The notes under the pieces: model-generated
The model's database searches: none
Told to the model about the DNA's origin: nothing
Seen by the model: only the letters and a program-made list of their open reading frames with translations
Shown: piece by piece, positions 9,543-19,470 of the stretch
How positions within the stretch are numbered: the stretch's first letter is position 1
Layout: each line of letters begins with the position of its first letter
Position numbers and translations under genes: made by a program
NCBI RefSeq assembly: GCF_016612535.1
Contig: NZ_JAENXS010000001.1
Span: 620,001-684,000, forward strand
Direction of reading: 5' to 3'
From: Bradyrhizobium diazoefficiens
Lineage (GTDB): Bacteria; Pseudomonadota; Alphaproteobacteria; Rhizobiales; Xanthobacteraceae
DNA: 64,000 bases

Positions 9543-10835
9543 TTAAGCCTCGAACGGGTTTTGCACCAAGATAGTATCCTCGCGTTCGGGGCTGGTGGAA
9601 AGCAGCGCGACCGGGCACCCCACCAATTCCTCGATCCGGCGGACATATTTGATGGCTTGGGCCGGCAGGTCGGCCCAGGACCGCGCGCCGGCGGTCGGCT
9701 CCTTCCAGCCTTCGATGGTCTCCCAGATCGGCTCGACCCGGGCCTGCGCGCCCTCGCCGGCCGGGAAATAATCGATCTCCTTGCCGTCGAGCTTGTAGCC
9801 GACGCAGACCTCGATCGAATCGAAGCCGTCGAGAATGTCGAGCTTGGTCAGCGCCAGGCCGGTGATGCCGCAGGTTCGCACGGTCTGGCGGACCAGCACG
9901 GCGTCGAACCAGCCGCAGCGGCGCTTGCGCCCGGTATTGACCCCGAACTCGCGGCCGCGACGGCCGATCTCCTCGCCGATCTCGTTGAGGAGCTCGGTCG
10001 GGAACGGTCCCTGACCGACGCGGGTCGTATAGGCTTTGCAGATGCCGAGCACGTAGCCGACCGCGTTCGGACCGAGACCCGTTCCGGTCGCGGCCTGCGC
10101 GGCCACGGTGTTCGACGAGGTGACGTAGGGATAGGTGCCGTGGTCGACGTCGAGCAGCGCGCCCTGCGCGCCTTCGAACAGAATGCGCTTGCCCGCGCGC
10201 CGCTCGATGTCGAGCAACCGCCACACGGTCTCCGCGTACGGCAGCAGTTGCGGCGCGAATGCAGTCAGCTCGGCCAGGATTTCCTTGCCGTCGAACTCAG
10301 GCAGGTTGAGGCCGCGACGCAATGCGTTGTGGTGAGCCAGCAGCCGGTCGATCTTGTGCGGCAGCGTGTCGAGGTCAGCGAGGTCCATCAGCCGGATCGC
10401 GCGGCGGCCGACCTTGTCCTCATAGGCAGGTCCGATGCCGCGGCGTGTGGTGCCGATCGCGGTCGCGGAATTGGCGGACTCGCGCAAGGCATCGAGCTCA
10501 CGATGCAGCGGCAGGATCAGGGTCACGTTCTCCGCAACGCGCAGATTCTCCGGGCCGACCGCGACGCCCTGCCCGCGCAGCTTGGACACCTCGTCGAGGA
10601 AGGCCTGCGGATCGAACACGACGCCGTTGCCGATCACCGCCAGTTTCGACGGGCGCAGCACGCCCGAGGGCAACAGCGCGAGCTTGTAGGTCTCGCCGTT
10701 GATGACCAGCGTATGGCCGGCGTTATGCCCGCCCTGAAAGCGCGCGACGATGTCCGCCTGCTCCGACAACCAGTCGACGATCTTGCCCTTTCCTTCGTCG
10801 CCCCACTGGGCGCCGACGACGACAACATTGGCCAT
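9543..10835 (-). CDS. purA: Adenylosuccinate synthetase
   Basis: 430 aa, the normal length. The P-loop-like GDEGKGK motif lies near residue 12, followed by [48 protein letters not shown] and the C-terminal base-binding TSPER. The enzyme joins IMP and aspartate with GTP to make adenylosuccinate, the first committed step to AMP. purE and purK are also in this window, about 44 kb away. The ATG at 10835 starts the conserved [15 protein letters not shown]. Confidence 0.98.
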   Translation of the reverse strand: MANVVVVGAQWGDEGKGKIVDWLSEQADIVARFQGGHNAGHTLVINGETYKLALLPSGVLRPSKLAVIGNGVVFDPQAFLDEVSKLRGQGVAVGPENLRVAENVTLILPLHRELDALRESANSATAIGTTRRGIGPAYEDKVGRRAIRLMDLADLDTLPHKIDRLLAHHNALRRGLNLPEFDGKEILAELTAFAPQLLPYAETVWRLLDIERRAGKRILFEGAQGALLDVDHGTYPYVTSSNTVAAQAATGTGLGPNAVGYVLGICKAYTTRVGQGPFPTELLNEIGEEIGRRGREFGVNTGRKRRCGWFDAVLVRQTVRTCGITGLALTKLDILDGFDSIEVCVGYKLDGKEIDYFPAGEGAQARVEPIWETIEGWKEPTAGARSWADLPAQAIKYVRRIEELVGCPVALLSTSPEREDTILVQNPFEA

Positions 10836-11198
10836 TCGCGGGTAATCCTTCGAAGATTTTCTCTGTAGGTGGCACGAACCGAACGGAAAACCGGGAGCCG
10901 CTTTTCCTAAGATTCAAGCCTGCGCCCAGCCCAAGTCCCGGCCCAGGGCCGTTCGTACGCGAGGCAGCCAACCGGATAAAGGAAGCAGCCTCTCTAGGCA
11001 AGCAAGAACGGGGCTTTTTGACGACCCAAGGCGCGATCCAAGCCTTTGATATCCCCTTAAAATCTTGAAACCTTCGCCGCCCGCATGAGACGGAATTGAC
11101 ACGTATCAACCGTCCAGGCCTGCGATTGCGCCAAGGGTTGGCCGTCACTTCCGCGGTCTACCTTCCACCTGGCCAGCAGGCCCCTTTTTGGACGTACC
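10836..11198. other. Intergenic region between divergent purA and P-type ATPase genes, no gene seen
   Basis: This 363-bp stretch lies between divergently transcribed genes and must hold both promoters. I see no convincing small gene, no tRNA and no clear operator. A short GGCC-AGCA-GGCC hairpin with a T5 run lies at about 11171-11189, directly before the ATPase start, but its stem is too short to call a terminator. Confidence 0.5.
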
Positions 11199-13715
11199 GT
11201 GACCAAGCCATCGAACAGCCTAGCAAACCATTTCTGGCGTCTGTCTGCCGAGGCGCTCTGCGCGCAGCTCGGCTGCTCTTTGCAGGGCCTGACCGCGGCC
11301 GAAGCCGCCAAACGCCTCGACCGCTTCGGGCCAAACAGCGACGCACCGCCGCGCATCGAGGGCGCGATGCGCGCGATCCTGCGCCGGCTGCTGGAGCCGC
11401 TGTCGCTGATCCTGCTGGTGGCCGGCATCATCTCGATGCTGACCGGCGACGAGATCGGCGGGCTGATCATCGTCCTGATCCTGACGCTCTCGATCGGGCT
11501 CGACACCGTCCAGGAGGGCCATGCGATCCGCGCCGCCGATATCCTCCGCCGTTCGGTGGCGTTGAAGGCCGAGGTCAAGCGCGACGGCGCATTCGGCCAG
11601 ATCGAGGTCGAGCAGATCGTCCCCGGCGATCTCCTGCGCGTCCGCGCCGGCGATATCATTCCGGCGGATGCGCTGATTCTGGAGAGCACGGCGTTCACCG
11701 CCGGCGAAGCGGCGCTCACCGGCGAGCCCTATCCGGTGGCGAAGCGCGCCGGCCCTGCCGACGATCCCGACGATAGGTCGAATGCGCTGTTTCGCGGCGC
11801 GGTGGCGCAGACCGGCGAGGCAATCGCGCTCGCCGTGCGCACCGGGCGCGACACGGTGTTCGGCGCGGCCGCATCTGCGCTCGCGGAAGCGCAGGCGCCG
11901 TCGCCGTTCGAGCGCGACCTGCGCGAATTCGGCCTCGTGGTCGCGCGTGCGACATTCGCGCTGGTGCTGATCGTACTCACCGTCCGCGTGGTGTTCGGCC
12001 GCCCGGTGCTGGACTCGCTGTTGTTCGCGGTGGCGCTGGCGGTCGGGCTGACGCCGGAATTATTGCCGATGATCACCACGGTCACGCTGTCGCGCGGCGC
12101 GCTGCGCATGGCCGGCCGCAAGGTGATCGTGAAGCGGCTTGCCGCGATCCACGATCTCGGCGCCATGACGGTGCTGTGCACGGACAAGACGAGCACGCTG
12201 ACCTCGGCCGAGATCACGCTGGCGAAAAGCCTCGATGCCGACGGAAACGACGATGCCCGCGCCGCGCGGCTCGGCGCAATCGTGGCGGCGCTGGGCGGCG
12301 ACCGCGGCGCGCTCGACGCGGCGCTCGCTGCCGGCCAGGCGGATGCCGCGCAAGGCTGGACGCTTGCCGGCCGACAGGCATTCGATTTCTCGCGGCGGCT
12401 GGGGTCGGTGCTCGCGACCGGCCCGGAAGGCGCGCTGCTGATCGTCAAGGGCGCACCGGAATCCGTGCTCGAATTGTGCACGACGCAGCGCAGCGGCGTG
12501 ATCGGCGACAGCGCGCGGGCGACCGCGATGGCGCGCGTGCATCAGCTCGCGGCGGACGGCTTGCGCTGCGTCGCGATCGCCTCGCGCGTCTGGACCGGCG
12601 CCACGCGCGAGGTCGAGACCGAGGACGAGGCCGATCTCGCCTTCGAGGGTCTCTGCGCCTTCGCCGATCCGCCGAAGCCGACGGCCGCGGCCGCCATCGC
12701 CCGGCTCGCCGCGAGCGGCGTAGGCCTGAAGATCCTGTCGGGCGACGATCCCGTGGTGGTGAAGCGGCTCGCGGGTCTGGTCGGACTGAACGCCGAGCGC
12801 GTGCTGTCGGGGACCGATATCGCCGAGCTCAGCGACGAGGCGCTCGTCGTGCAGGTGCGCTCCGCCGACGCCTTCGGCCGGCTCGCGCCGGACCAGAAAT
12901 CGCGCATCGTAAAAGCATTGCAGGCGAGCGGCGAAGTGGTCGGCTTCCTCGGCGACGGCATCAACGACGCGCCGGCGCTGAAGGTCGCCGATATCGGGCT
13001 GTCGGTCGAAGGCGCGACCGGCGTCGCCCAGGCCGCCGCCGACATGATCCTGCTTGCTTCGGATCTCGAAGTCGTCGCCGACGGCGTCGAGGAGGGTCGG
13101 CGTACCTTCGCCAACATCCTGAAATATGTCCGGATGGGCGCGAGCTCGAATTTCGGCAACATGCTGTCGATGGCGGTAGCCTCGATGGCACTGCCGTTCC
13201 TGCCGATGCTGCCGACGCAGATCCTGCTCAACAATCTGCTCTATGATCTCTCCGAGCTCGGCATTCCCTTCGACCGGGTCTCGCCGGCCGCGACCGCGCA
13301 GCCGCAGGTCTGGAGCATGACGCGACTGGTGCGCTTTGCCGGGATCATGGGACCGCTATCGTCGGTGTTCGACTTCCTGACCTTCGGCGCGCTGATCTGG
13401 CTGTTCAAGGCCTCGCCGGAAGAATTCCGCACCGCATGGTTCATCGAGTCCATGGCGACGCAGATCCCGGTGATCTTCATCATCCGCACCAATGGACGGC
13501 CTTGGCGCAACTGGCCCGATCCCGTGCTGTCCGCCTCGTCGCTGATTGCGCTGCTGGTGGCAATGGTGATGCCGTTCACGCCGATCGGCACCTGGTTCGG
13601 CTTCGTCACGCCGCCCCCGATCATGATGGCCGGCATCGCGGCTCTGGTCGTGATTTATCTCGTCTGTGCCGAGCTGTTGAAGTCGTTTGCGATCCGCACG
13701 GGACGGAAGCGCTAA
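11199..13715 (+). CDS. Cation-transporting P-type ATPase, MgtA-like, with altered DKTGT and TGES motifs
   Basis: 838 aa, slightly shorter than MgtA (about 900). The order is N-terminal cation ATPase domain, first membrane pair, actuator domain, membrane pair with VGLTPELLPMI (typical of P3B magnesium ATPases), phosphorylation domain, nucleotide domain, the hinge LGDGINDAPALKVADIG, and C-terminal membrane helices. The phosphorylation site reads CTDKTSTLT (Asp329), with Ser332 where the family almost always has Gly; the actuator loop is LTGEP (Thr174-Pro177) instead of TGES or TGEA; the P-domain TGD is SGD. Start is GTG with only a weak GGA upstream. Substrate could be Mg2+ or another divalent cation. 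The motif changes raise doubt about normal catalysis. Confidence 0.85.
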   Translation: MTKPSNSLANHFWRLSAEALCAQLGCSLQGLTAAEAAKRLDRFGPNSDAPPRIEGAMRAILRRLLEPLSLILLVAGIISMLTGDEIGGLIIVLILTLSIGLDTVQEGHAIRAADILRRSVALKAEVKRDGAFGQIEVEQIVPGDLLRVRAGDIIPADALILESTAFTAGEAALTGEPYPVAKRAGPADDPDDRSNALFRGAVAQTGEAIALAVRTGRDTVFGAAASALAEAQAPSPFERDLREFGLVVARATFALVLIVLTVRVVFGRPVLDSLLFAVALAVGLTPELLPMITTVTLSRGALRMAGRKVIVKRLAAIHDLGAMTVLCTDKTSTLTSAEITLAKSLDADGNDDARAARLGAIVAALGGDRGALDAALAAGQADAAQGWTLAGRQAFDFSRRLGSVLATGPEGALLIVKGAPESVLELCTTQRSGVIGDSARATAMARVHQLAADGLRCVAIASRVWTGATREVETEDEADLAFEGLCAFADPPKPTAAAAIARLAASGVGLKILSGDDPVVVKRLAGLVGLNAERVLSGTDIAELSDEALVVQVRSADAFGRLAPDQKSRIVKALQASGEVVGFLGDGINDAPALKVADIGLSVEGATGVAQAAADMILLASDLEVVADGVEEGRRTFANILKYVRMGASSNFGNMLSMAVASMALPFLPMLPTQILLNNLLYDLSELGIPFDRVSPAATAQPQVWSMTRLVRFAGIMGPLSSVFDFLTFGALIWLFKASPEEFRTAWFIESMATQIPVIFIIRTNGRPWRNWPDPVLSASSLIALLVAMVMPFTPIGTWFGFVTPPPIMMAGIAALVVIYLVCAELLKSFAIRTGRKR

Positions 13716-13813
13716 GCGGGTTCCTGCCGCATCAGGCCGGTGCATGGACGCGATGCGTGCAGCCCCATTGAAACGGCGCCGATTTCCGTGTCTTTGGATG
13801 AGCCGGGTACCAA

Positions 13814-13835
13814 CCGGCCCGGGTCGCCGGGCCGG
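13814..13835. other. GC-rich hairpin upstream of an EamA transporter gene
   Basis: CCGGCCCG (13814-13821) and CGGGCCGG (13828-13835) form an 8-bp perfect stem with a 6-base loop. It lies 98 bp past the ATPase stop and 37 bp before the next ATG. It may end ATPase transcription or affect the next gene; no T-run follows. Confidence 0.35.
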
Positions 13836-13872
13836 AGGCCTCGGCATATGACGCGGGGCCATAACAATCACA

Positions 13873-14814
13873 ATGTCCGCCACCGGCCAGACCACGAGCG
13901 CCGAATCATCCGGCCAGCACTGGATTGCCAACCAGCCTTATCTCCTGCTCAGCATCACCGCGCTGTGCTGGGCCGGCAACGCCATTGTCGGCCGCCTCGC
14001 CGCCGGCCACATCCCGCCGGTGACGCTGTCGTTCCTGCGCTGGACCTTCGCCTTCCTGCTGGTGCTGCCATTCGCATGGAAGCATCTCGCCCAGGACTGG
14101 CCGGCCATCCGCGAGAAACTCGGCCTGATGATCGTGCTGTCGATCACCGGCATCGGCGCCTTCAACACCCTGCAATATTGGGCGCTGGAGCATACCCAGG
14201 CGCTCAACACGCTGCTGCTGCAATCGGCGGCGCCGCTGGTCGTGGCGCTGTGGTCGCTGGTCATCCTCGGCATCCGCCTTACCGCGGCGCAGGCGTTCGG
14301 CGTGGTGCTCTCGATGTGCGGCGTGCTCATCATCCTGCTGCACGGCGATCTCACCACGCTGTCGAACATCGCCTTCAACAAGGGCGACCTGATCTTCATC
14401 GTCGCGCTGATCATCTTCGCGCTCTATTCGGTGCTGACCTTGAAGCGGCCGCCGATCCACGGCCTGTCCTTCCTCGCCTTCACCTTCGGCGCGGGTGCGG
14501 CCTGCCTCGTTCCGCTGGAGATCTGGGAATTGTCGGCGCGCCCCATCATGAAGCTCGACGGGCCGAACTTGCTGACGTTGTTCTATGTCGCGGTGTTCCC
14601 CTCGACGCTCGCCTATCTCTGCTTCAACCGCGGTGTCAGGCTGATCGGCGCCAACCGCGCTGCACCGTTCTTCCACGTCGTGCCGGTGTTCGGCTCGGTG
14701 ATGGCGATGGCCTTCCTGGGTGAACGGCCGCAAGCTTTCCACTTCATCGGCTTCGCGCTGGTGCTGTCGGGCGTGTTCGCGGCCTCGAGGAAACAGACGA
14801 CTAACTCGTCTTGA
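13873..14814 (+). CDS. EamA/DMT-family transporter (copy 1)
   Basis: 313 aa with about ten hydrophobic helices arranged as two EamA repeats. The first half includes LLSITALCWAGNAIVGRLAA and the second includes TLFYVAVFPSTLAYLCFNRG and FFHVVPVFGSVMAMAFLGE, the usual proline/glycine-marked ends of each repeat. Members of this superfamily mostly export metabolites or amino acids; the substrate here cannot be predicted. It is strongly similar to the protein encoded at 15296-16231, indicating a local duplication. Its last 14 bp overlap the convergent DUF1330 gene. Confidence 0.9.
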   Translation: MSATGQTTSAESSGQHWIANQPYLLLSITALCWAGNAIVGRLAAGHIPPVTLSFLRWTFAFLLVLPFAWKHLAQDWPAIREKLGLMIVLSITGIGAFNTLQYWALEHTQALNTLLLQSAAPLVVALWSLVILGIRLTAAQAFGVVLSMCGVLIILLHGDLTTLSNIAFNKGDLIFIVALIIFALYSVLTLKRPPIHGLSFLAFTFGAGAACLVPLEIWELSARPIMKLDGPNLLTLFYVAVFPSTLAYLCFNRGVRLIGANRAAPFFHVVPVFGSVMAMAFLGERPQAFHFIGFALVLSGVFAASRKQTTNSS

Positions 14815-15208
14815 ACTTGCTGTAGACCTCGCCGGTCGCGATGATGACGTGCTCGGCGCAGCCGTTGACGCGATGCGGATCGGCCTCTCGCTCGTAGGCC
14901 TCCGACGTCATCATGTCGAGGAACGCCGTGACGGATGGATAGGAGACCAGCGCGACGAAATCCCATTCGTTGCCCGCATGCGGGCCGAGCGCGACCGCCT
15001 TGGCCTCGCCGGTCCAGAGCAGCGTGCCGCCGCGCGCCTTGATCATGGGCACGGTGATCGCGCTGTAGCGCAAATATGCGTCCCAGCCGGAGCCGTCGCC
15101 GTCCATCGAGTGCTCATGGAAGCGCATCAGGTTCAGCATCACCACCGGCGCATGCTGGTCGAGCCCTTCAAGGCCTTCGACGTTCAACATATTAACCGCC
15201 AATGACAC
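14801..15208 (-). CDS. DUF1330 domain protein
   Basis: 135 aa, with APVVMLNLMRFHEH near residue 20, KARGGTLLWTGEAKAVAL and EWDFVALVSYPSVTAFLDMM. These are typical of the dimeric alpha/beta ferredoxin-like DUF1330 fold, related to monooxygenase-like and EthD-like barrels. No catalytic function is established. It is convergent with, and overlaps by 14 bp, the EamA gene on the opposite strand, and is flanked on the other side by the paralogous EamA gene, so it sits between the two copies. Confidence 0.85.
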   Translation of the reverse strand: MSLAVNMLNVEGLEGLDQHAPVVMLNLMRFHEHSMDGDGSGWDAYLRYSAITVPMIKARGGTLLWTGEAKAVALGPHAGNEWDFVALVSYPSVTAFLDMMTSEAYEREADPHRVNGCAEHVIIATGEVYSKFKTS

Positions 15209-15295
15209 CTCCCTGGATCATGCCTGCATTGTAGCGTTGCGGCCGCGTGACTTGTGCCACAACGGCATTCCGGCGCAAGCTCGTATGCAACGCCA

Positions 15296-16231
15296 ATGAC
15301 GATCGCTTCACCCGCGCCACCGGCCTCGAATCCGGCCCGTTGGCTCAATAACCAGCCTTATCTGCTGTTGAGCCTGAGCTCGCTGTTCTGGGCTGGCAAC
15401 ATCGTGCTCGCGCGCCATGTCGGCGCGCATGTGCCGCCGCTGACGGTGACGACGATCCGCTGGTTCGGCGTGTTCCTGATCCTGCTGCCGTTTTCCTGGC
15501 CGCATCTGAAGCGCGACTGGCCCGCGTTGCGCAAGAGCCTGCCGCTGATGCTGTTCCTGTCGCTGGTGGGCTTCGCGTTCAACAATGCGATCTCCTACTG
15601 GGCCCTGCAATATACCGAGGCGCTCAACGCGCTCTTGATCCAATCGGCCGGGCCGCTGTTCGTGGCGCTGTGGTCGCTGGTGCTGTTCGGCGTGCGGCTG
15701 ACCAGCGGCCAGCTTGCCGGCATTGCGATTTCGCTGGCCGGCGTGTTGATCATCATCCTGCGCGGTGATCTCGCGGCGCTGGCGAGCATCTCGTTCAACA
15801 GGGGCGACATCATGTTCGCCTCCTCGCTGGTAGCGTTCGGGATCTACTCCGCCTTCATCCCGCGCCGGCCGAAGGTTCACCAGCTGTCGTTTCTGTCCTT
15901 TACCACCTGCTGCGGCGCCATGATGCTGCTGCCGGCGGCCGTCTGGGAGGTGTGGTCCGGCAATGTCATGCAATTCGACACCGTGACGCTGATGACGCTC
16001 GGCTACGTCCTGATCTTCCCCTCGACGCTCGCTTATCTCTTCTTCAACCGCGGCGTCGCGCTGATCGGGCCGAACCGCGCCGCGCCGTTCTTCCATCTGG
16101 TGCCGGTGTTCGGCTCGGCGATGGCGATCCTGCTGCTCGGCGAAAAGCTCCAGCCGTTTCATCTGATCGGCTACGCGCTGGTGCTCGCCGGCGTCGTCAT
16201 CGCGTCACGGCAGGGCTCGGCGGTGAAGTAA
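15296..16231 (+). CDS. EamA/DMT-family transporter (copy 2)
   Basis: 311 aa, ten predicted helices in two EamA repeats. It shares long stretches with the protein at 13873-14814, for example NNQPYLLLS versus ANQPYLLLS near the N-terminus, and IFPSTLAYLFFNRGVALIGP and FFHLVPVFGSAMAI near the end. A GTG at 15254 in the same frame would lengthen it, but the ATG at 15296 matches the paralogue better. The substrate is unknown; divergence between copies suggests different transported compounds. Confidence 0.88.
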   Translation: MTIASPAPPASNPARWLNNQPYLLLSLSSLFWAGNIVLARHVGAHVPPLTVTTIRWFGVFLILLPFSWPHLKRDWPALRKSLPLMLFLSLVGFAFNNAISYWALQYTEALNALLIQSAGPLFVALWSLVLFGVRLTSGQLAGIAISLAGVLIIILRGDLAALASISFNRGDIMFASSLVAFGIYSAFIPRRPKVHQLSFLSFTTCCGAMMLLPAAVWEVWSGNVMQFDTVTLMTLGYVLIFPSTLAYLFFNRGVALIGPNRAAPFFHLVPVFGSAMAILLLGEKLQPFHLIGYALVLAGVVIASRQGSAVK

Positions 16232-16271
16232 TTCCGCGCTGCGGAGGCAGGGCGACAAACTCTGCGTTCTC

Positions 16272-16362
16272 CGTCATGGCCGGGCTTGTCCCGGCCATCC
16301 ACGTGCATCCTCACACGCGGTCGCCAAGAACGTGGATGCCCGGGACAAGCCCGGGCATGACG
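16272..16362. repeat. Palindromic repeat, family A (copy 2)
   Basis: Arms CGTCATGGCCGGGCTTGTCC and its reverse complement near the end (GGACAAGCCCGGGCATGACG) define the same family as 5740-5826. It lies between the EamA gene and the convergent chemoreceptor gene. Confidence 0.85.
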
Positions 16363-16385
16363 AGCGTGTTTGGTGGTGCGGCGAG

Positions 16386-18071
16386 TTACGCCGCGCGGAC
16401 CTTGGCGAGGAAGCCGTCCACCGCGTTGCGCAACGCGCCCGACTGGCTGTCCAGCTCGCGGGCGTTGGTGAGTACGTCGCCGGCCGCGGTGCCGGTCGCT
16501 TCCGCGGCCGAGGTGACGCTGCCGATATTGGCGTTGATCTCGTTCGATCCGGCGGCGACCGACTGGATGTTGCGGGCGATTTCGCGGGTCGCCTCGCCCT
16601 GCTGCTCGATCGAGGCCGAGATGCCGGCGGTGATCTCGCTCATCTCGGCGATGGTCTGGGTGATGCCGCCGATCGCTGCGACCGCATCGCTGGTCGAAGT
16701 CTGCATCGCGGCCACTTGTGCGGAGATTTCCTCGGTCGCTTTCGCAGTCTGGTTGGCCAGCGCCTTGACCTCGGAGGCGACGACGGCGAAGCCGCGGCCG
16801 GATTCACCGGCGCGCGCCGCCTCGATGGTGGCGTTGAGCGCGAGCAGATTGGTCTGCGCGGCGATCGAGTGAATGAGCTTGACCACCTCGCCGATCTTCT
16901 CGGCGCCAGTGGAGAGCTCCTGCACCGTCGCATTGGTGCGCTCGGCGTCGCTGACGGCACGGCTCGCCACTTCGGTCGAGCGCGTCACCTGGCGGGAGAT
17001 TTCCGTAACCGAGCTCGACAGCTCTTCGGCCGCGGCCGCAACCGTGCCGACATTGCCGGACGCTCTCTGCGAGGCCGCGCCGACGGTGGCCGCACGTGAG
17101 CTGGCATCGCTGGCGGTCGCGGTCATCGACTGCGCCGTGGCCTGCATACCCGTCGCGGCCGAGGAGACCGAGCGGACGATGCCGTTGACGCTGCGTTCGA
17201 AGTCGCTGGCGATGCCCTCCATCGCGCTGCGACGTTCCGCCGCGGCGCGCTCCTTGGCTTCGGCCTCGGTCTTTTCGAGGCCACGGATACGGACCGCGTT
17301 GTCCTTGAAAATCTGGACGGTCGAGGCCATTGCGCCAACCTCGTCGCCGCGGCCGACGCCGGGGATGTCGCCTTCGAGCTTGCCGTCCGCGAGGTCCTTC
17401 ATGCGGGTGCCGAGCAGCGCCAGCGGACCGCTGATGCTACGACCGATCAGCCAGGCAACGCCGCCGGCCGCGAGGACGATGGCGAGCATGGCGAGGCCGA
17501 GCGACCAGAACACCGGGGCCATCTTGGCGTCGATGTCGTCAAGATAGGCGCCGGTGCCGAGATACATGTCGAAGCCGGGGACCGCCACCGCATAACCAAG
17601 CTTGCGGATCGGCTTCTCCTGGCCGGGCTTCACATATTCATAGTACAGCAGGATGTGGCCATTGGTCTTGACGCCGTCCATCAGCTCTTTGGACAGCTTG
17701 CGACCATTGGTCTCGACTTCCATGCGGTTGGTGCCAACCTGCTTCGGGTCGGGCGCGAGTTGCGTAATTCCGTCATAGGACGTGCCGAACAAATAACCCG
17801 AACCGTTGTCGTAGGTCATCGCGTTGCCATAGCGACGAAGTTCGGCCATCGCCGCATCCTTGGTCACCTCGCCGGCATCGACGCGCTTCTTCAAGGCCGC
17901 GGCGTAGTTGCGCCCCATCTCAACGATCGCCTTGGCCTGATCGATGCGGGCATTCACCATCTCCTGCTTCATCAGATAGCCCGCCAGCACCCCGGAGATG
18001 CAGAGGCCAAACAGAGTGACGCCGACAAGGATGCCCAGCTTGGGGGCGATCTTCAGATTGCTCAACTTCAA
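16386..18071 (-). CDS. Methyl-accepting chemotaxis protein with single Cache sensor
   Basis: 561 aa. A first transmembrane helix ([20 protein letters not shown]) is followed by a periplasmic Cache-type domain ([34 protein letters not shown]), a second helix ([20 protein letters not shown]), a HAMP domain and a long signalling coiled coil whose hairpin tip is [20 protein letters not shown]. It should bind a small ligand outside and control CheA. The TTG start at 18071 ([13 protein letters not shown]) has GGAG about 10 bp upstream; the frame stays open to 18158. No che genes are adjacent. Confidence 0.9.
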   Translation of the reverse strand: MKLSNLKIAPKLGILVGVTLFGLCISGVLAGYLMKQEMVNARIDQAKAIVEMGRNYAAALKKRVDAGEVTKDAAMAELRRYGNAMTYDNGSGYLFGTSYDGITQLAPDPKQVGTNRMEVETNGRKLSKELMDGVKTNGHILLYYEYVKPGQEKPIRKLGYAVAVPGFDMYLGTGAYLDDIDAKMAPVFWSLGLAMLAIVLAAGGVAWLIGRSISGPLALLGTRMKDLADGKLEGDIPGVGRGDEVGAMASTVQIFKDNAVRIRGLEKTEAEAKERAAAERRSAMEGIASDFERSVNGIVRSVSSAATGMQATAQSMTATASDASSRAATVGAASQRASGNVGTVAAAAEELSSSVTEISRQVTRSTEVASRAVSDAERTNATVQELSTGAEKIGEVVKLIHSIAAQTNLLALNATIEAARAGESGRGFAVVASEVKALANQTAKATEEISAQVAAMQTSTSDAVAAIGGITQTIAEMSEITAGISASIEQQGEATREIARNIQSVAAGSNEINANIGSVTSAAEATGTAAGDVLTNARELDSQSGALRNAVDGFLAKVRAA

Positions 18072-18328
18072 GGGGTGGACTCCGGCAAAAGAGATATGAC
18101 GCGCGAGTGAATCGCTACAAATTGAAGCAGTTTTTAATGTGAGACCCCTTAGCAACATGTTACGGGGGCTCCGTAGAAGCCCCGAGGAAAGGCCAAATCA
18201 GCCGAATAAATGCCGCAGCGGCAACCGCCGATTGTACGCGACCGCTTCGATTTCGCGTAAAAGACGCAAAGGCCCGCCACGAAGGCCGGGCCGCAACAAG
18301 AACCGACAAACCAAATCGGGAGCAGAAC

Positions 18329-19372
18329 ATGCCGAAATACAGGGTGGTGACGCCGAAGGGCGCGAGCTTCACGGTCGCGGGCAGCGACTATTCGTACGAG
18401 CGCGAGGCGCTCGATCCGATCGATGCCGAGATCATCGAGGCCCCCGCCAACGAGGCCGAGTTCATCGCCGCCGCGAAGAATGCCGACGCCATCTACGCCA
18501 AGGGCATCCCGATCACCAAGTCGATCATCGATGCACTTGAGAGCTGCAAGGTCATCACGCTCGGCTCGGTCGGCGTCGATAGCGTCGACGTGAAGGCCGC
18601 GACCGCGCGCGGCATTCCCGTCACCAACATCCCCGACACCTTCATCGAGGAGGTCGCCGACCACGCCATGATGCTGCTGCTCGCCGGCTTCCGCCGCCTG
18701 GTCGAGCAGGACCGCATGGTGCGCACCGGCCGCTGGGCCGAGGGCCGTCCGGCGCTGCTGAAAATCCCGCGGCTGATGGGCCAGACGCTCGGCTTCGTCT
18801 CGTTCGGCCGCGTCGCGCGTGCAGTTGCGAAGCGCGCTGCTCCGTTCGGCCTGCGTATGATGGCCTACGATCCCTTCATCCAGGAAACGCTGATGTGGGA
18901 CCACGGCGTCGTCCCGGCGACACTGAACGAGGTGCTGTCGCAATCCGACTTCGTCTCGATGCACGCCCCTGCCCGGCCCGAAGTGCATCACATGCTGACC
19001 GAGAAGCATTTTCGGCAGATGAAGAAGGGTTCGATCTTCATCAATACCGGACGTGGCGCGACGGTGGACGAGGAAAGCTTGGTCAAGGCGCTCCAGGAGG
19101 GCTGGATCGCGCATGCCGCCCTCGACGTGTTGGAGAAGGAACCGCCGTCGCACAACAACCCCATCCTCAGCATGGAGAATGTGACCCTGACCGCCCATGT
19201 CGCCTCGGCCTCGGCACGGTTCGACGAGGCACGCAAGCGCCGGGTGGGCTACGAATTGTCACTGGTGCTTCAGGGCATGTGGCCGGTAAGCTGCGTCAAC
19301 CCGTCGGTGCTGCAAGACACCGCGCTCCGCCGCTGGCAGCCCGTCAGCATGGATCGCGGCCCGAACAGCTGA
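18329..19372 (+). CDS. D-2-hydroxyacid dehydrogenase family protein (SerA/CtBP-type)
   Basis: 347 aa. The fold is that of D-isomer-specific 2-hydroxyacid dehydrogenases. Catalytic residues are recognisable: Arg in FINTGRGATVDE, Glu in LDVLEKEPP, and His in LTAHVASAS. The NAD fingerprint, normally GxGxxG, reads SFGRVA (Ser158-Ala163), so the first and third glycines are replaced. Ala at the last position is common in CtBP-like members; Ser at the first is less usual. It lies upstream of a sugar-type ABC importer and may act on the imported compound. An AGCAGAAC stretch precedes the ATG. Substrate is unknown. Confidence 0.85.
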   Translation: MPKYRVVTPKGASFTVAGSDYSYEREALDPIDAEIIEAPANEAEFIAAAKNADAIYAKGIPITKSIIDALESCKVITLGSVGVDSVDVKAATARGIPVTNIPDTFIEEVADHAMMLLLAGFRRLVEQDRMVRTGRWAEGRPALLKIPRLMGQTLGFVSFGRVARAVAKRAAPFGLRMMAYDPFIQETLMWDHGVVPATLNEVLSQSDFVSMHAPARPEVHHMLTEKHFRQMKKGSIFINTGRGATVDEESLVKALQEGWIAHAALDVLEKEPPSHNNPILSMENVTLTAHVASASARFDEARKRRVGYELSLVLQGMWPVSCVNPSVLQDTALRRWQPVSMDRGPNS

Positions 19373-19419
19373 GGCGGCCGGCGCAAAGCGCGCCGAAGAC
19401 CGGCAAATGAACGAAACGG

Positions 19420-19449
19420 CCCTTCACCGGCGATCAACGCCGGGAAGGG
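19420..19449. other. Stem-loop upstream of an ABC binding-protein gene
   Basis: CCCTTCACCGGCG and CGCCGGGAAGGG pair with one bulged A and an ATCAA loop. It lies 47 bp past the dehydrogenase stop and 21 bp before the binding-protein ATG; a GGGAGG ribosome site follows it. It could be an attenuator, terminator or RNA-stabilising structure. Confidence 0.45.
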
Positions 19450-19470
19450 AGACATCATAGGGAGGAACTG

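Noticed and set aside
11171..11189. Possible terminator or riboswitch expression platform before the P-type ATPase
   Set aside because: The stem is only four base pairs (GGCC-AGCA-GGCC) before T5; no magnesium riboswitch features are seen.
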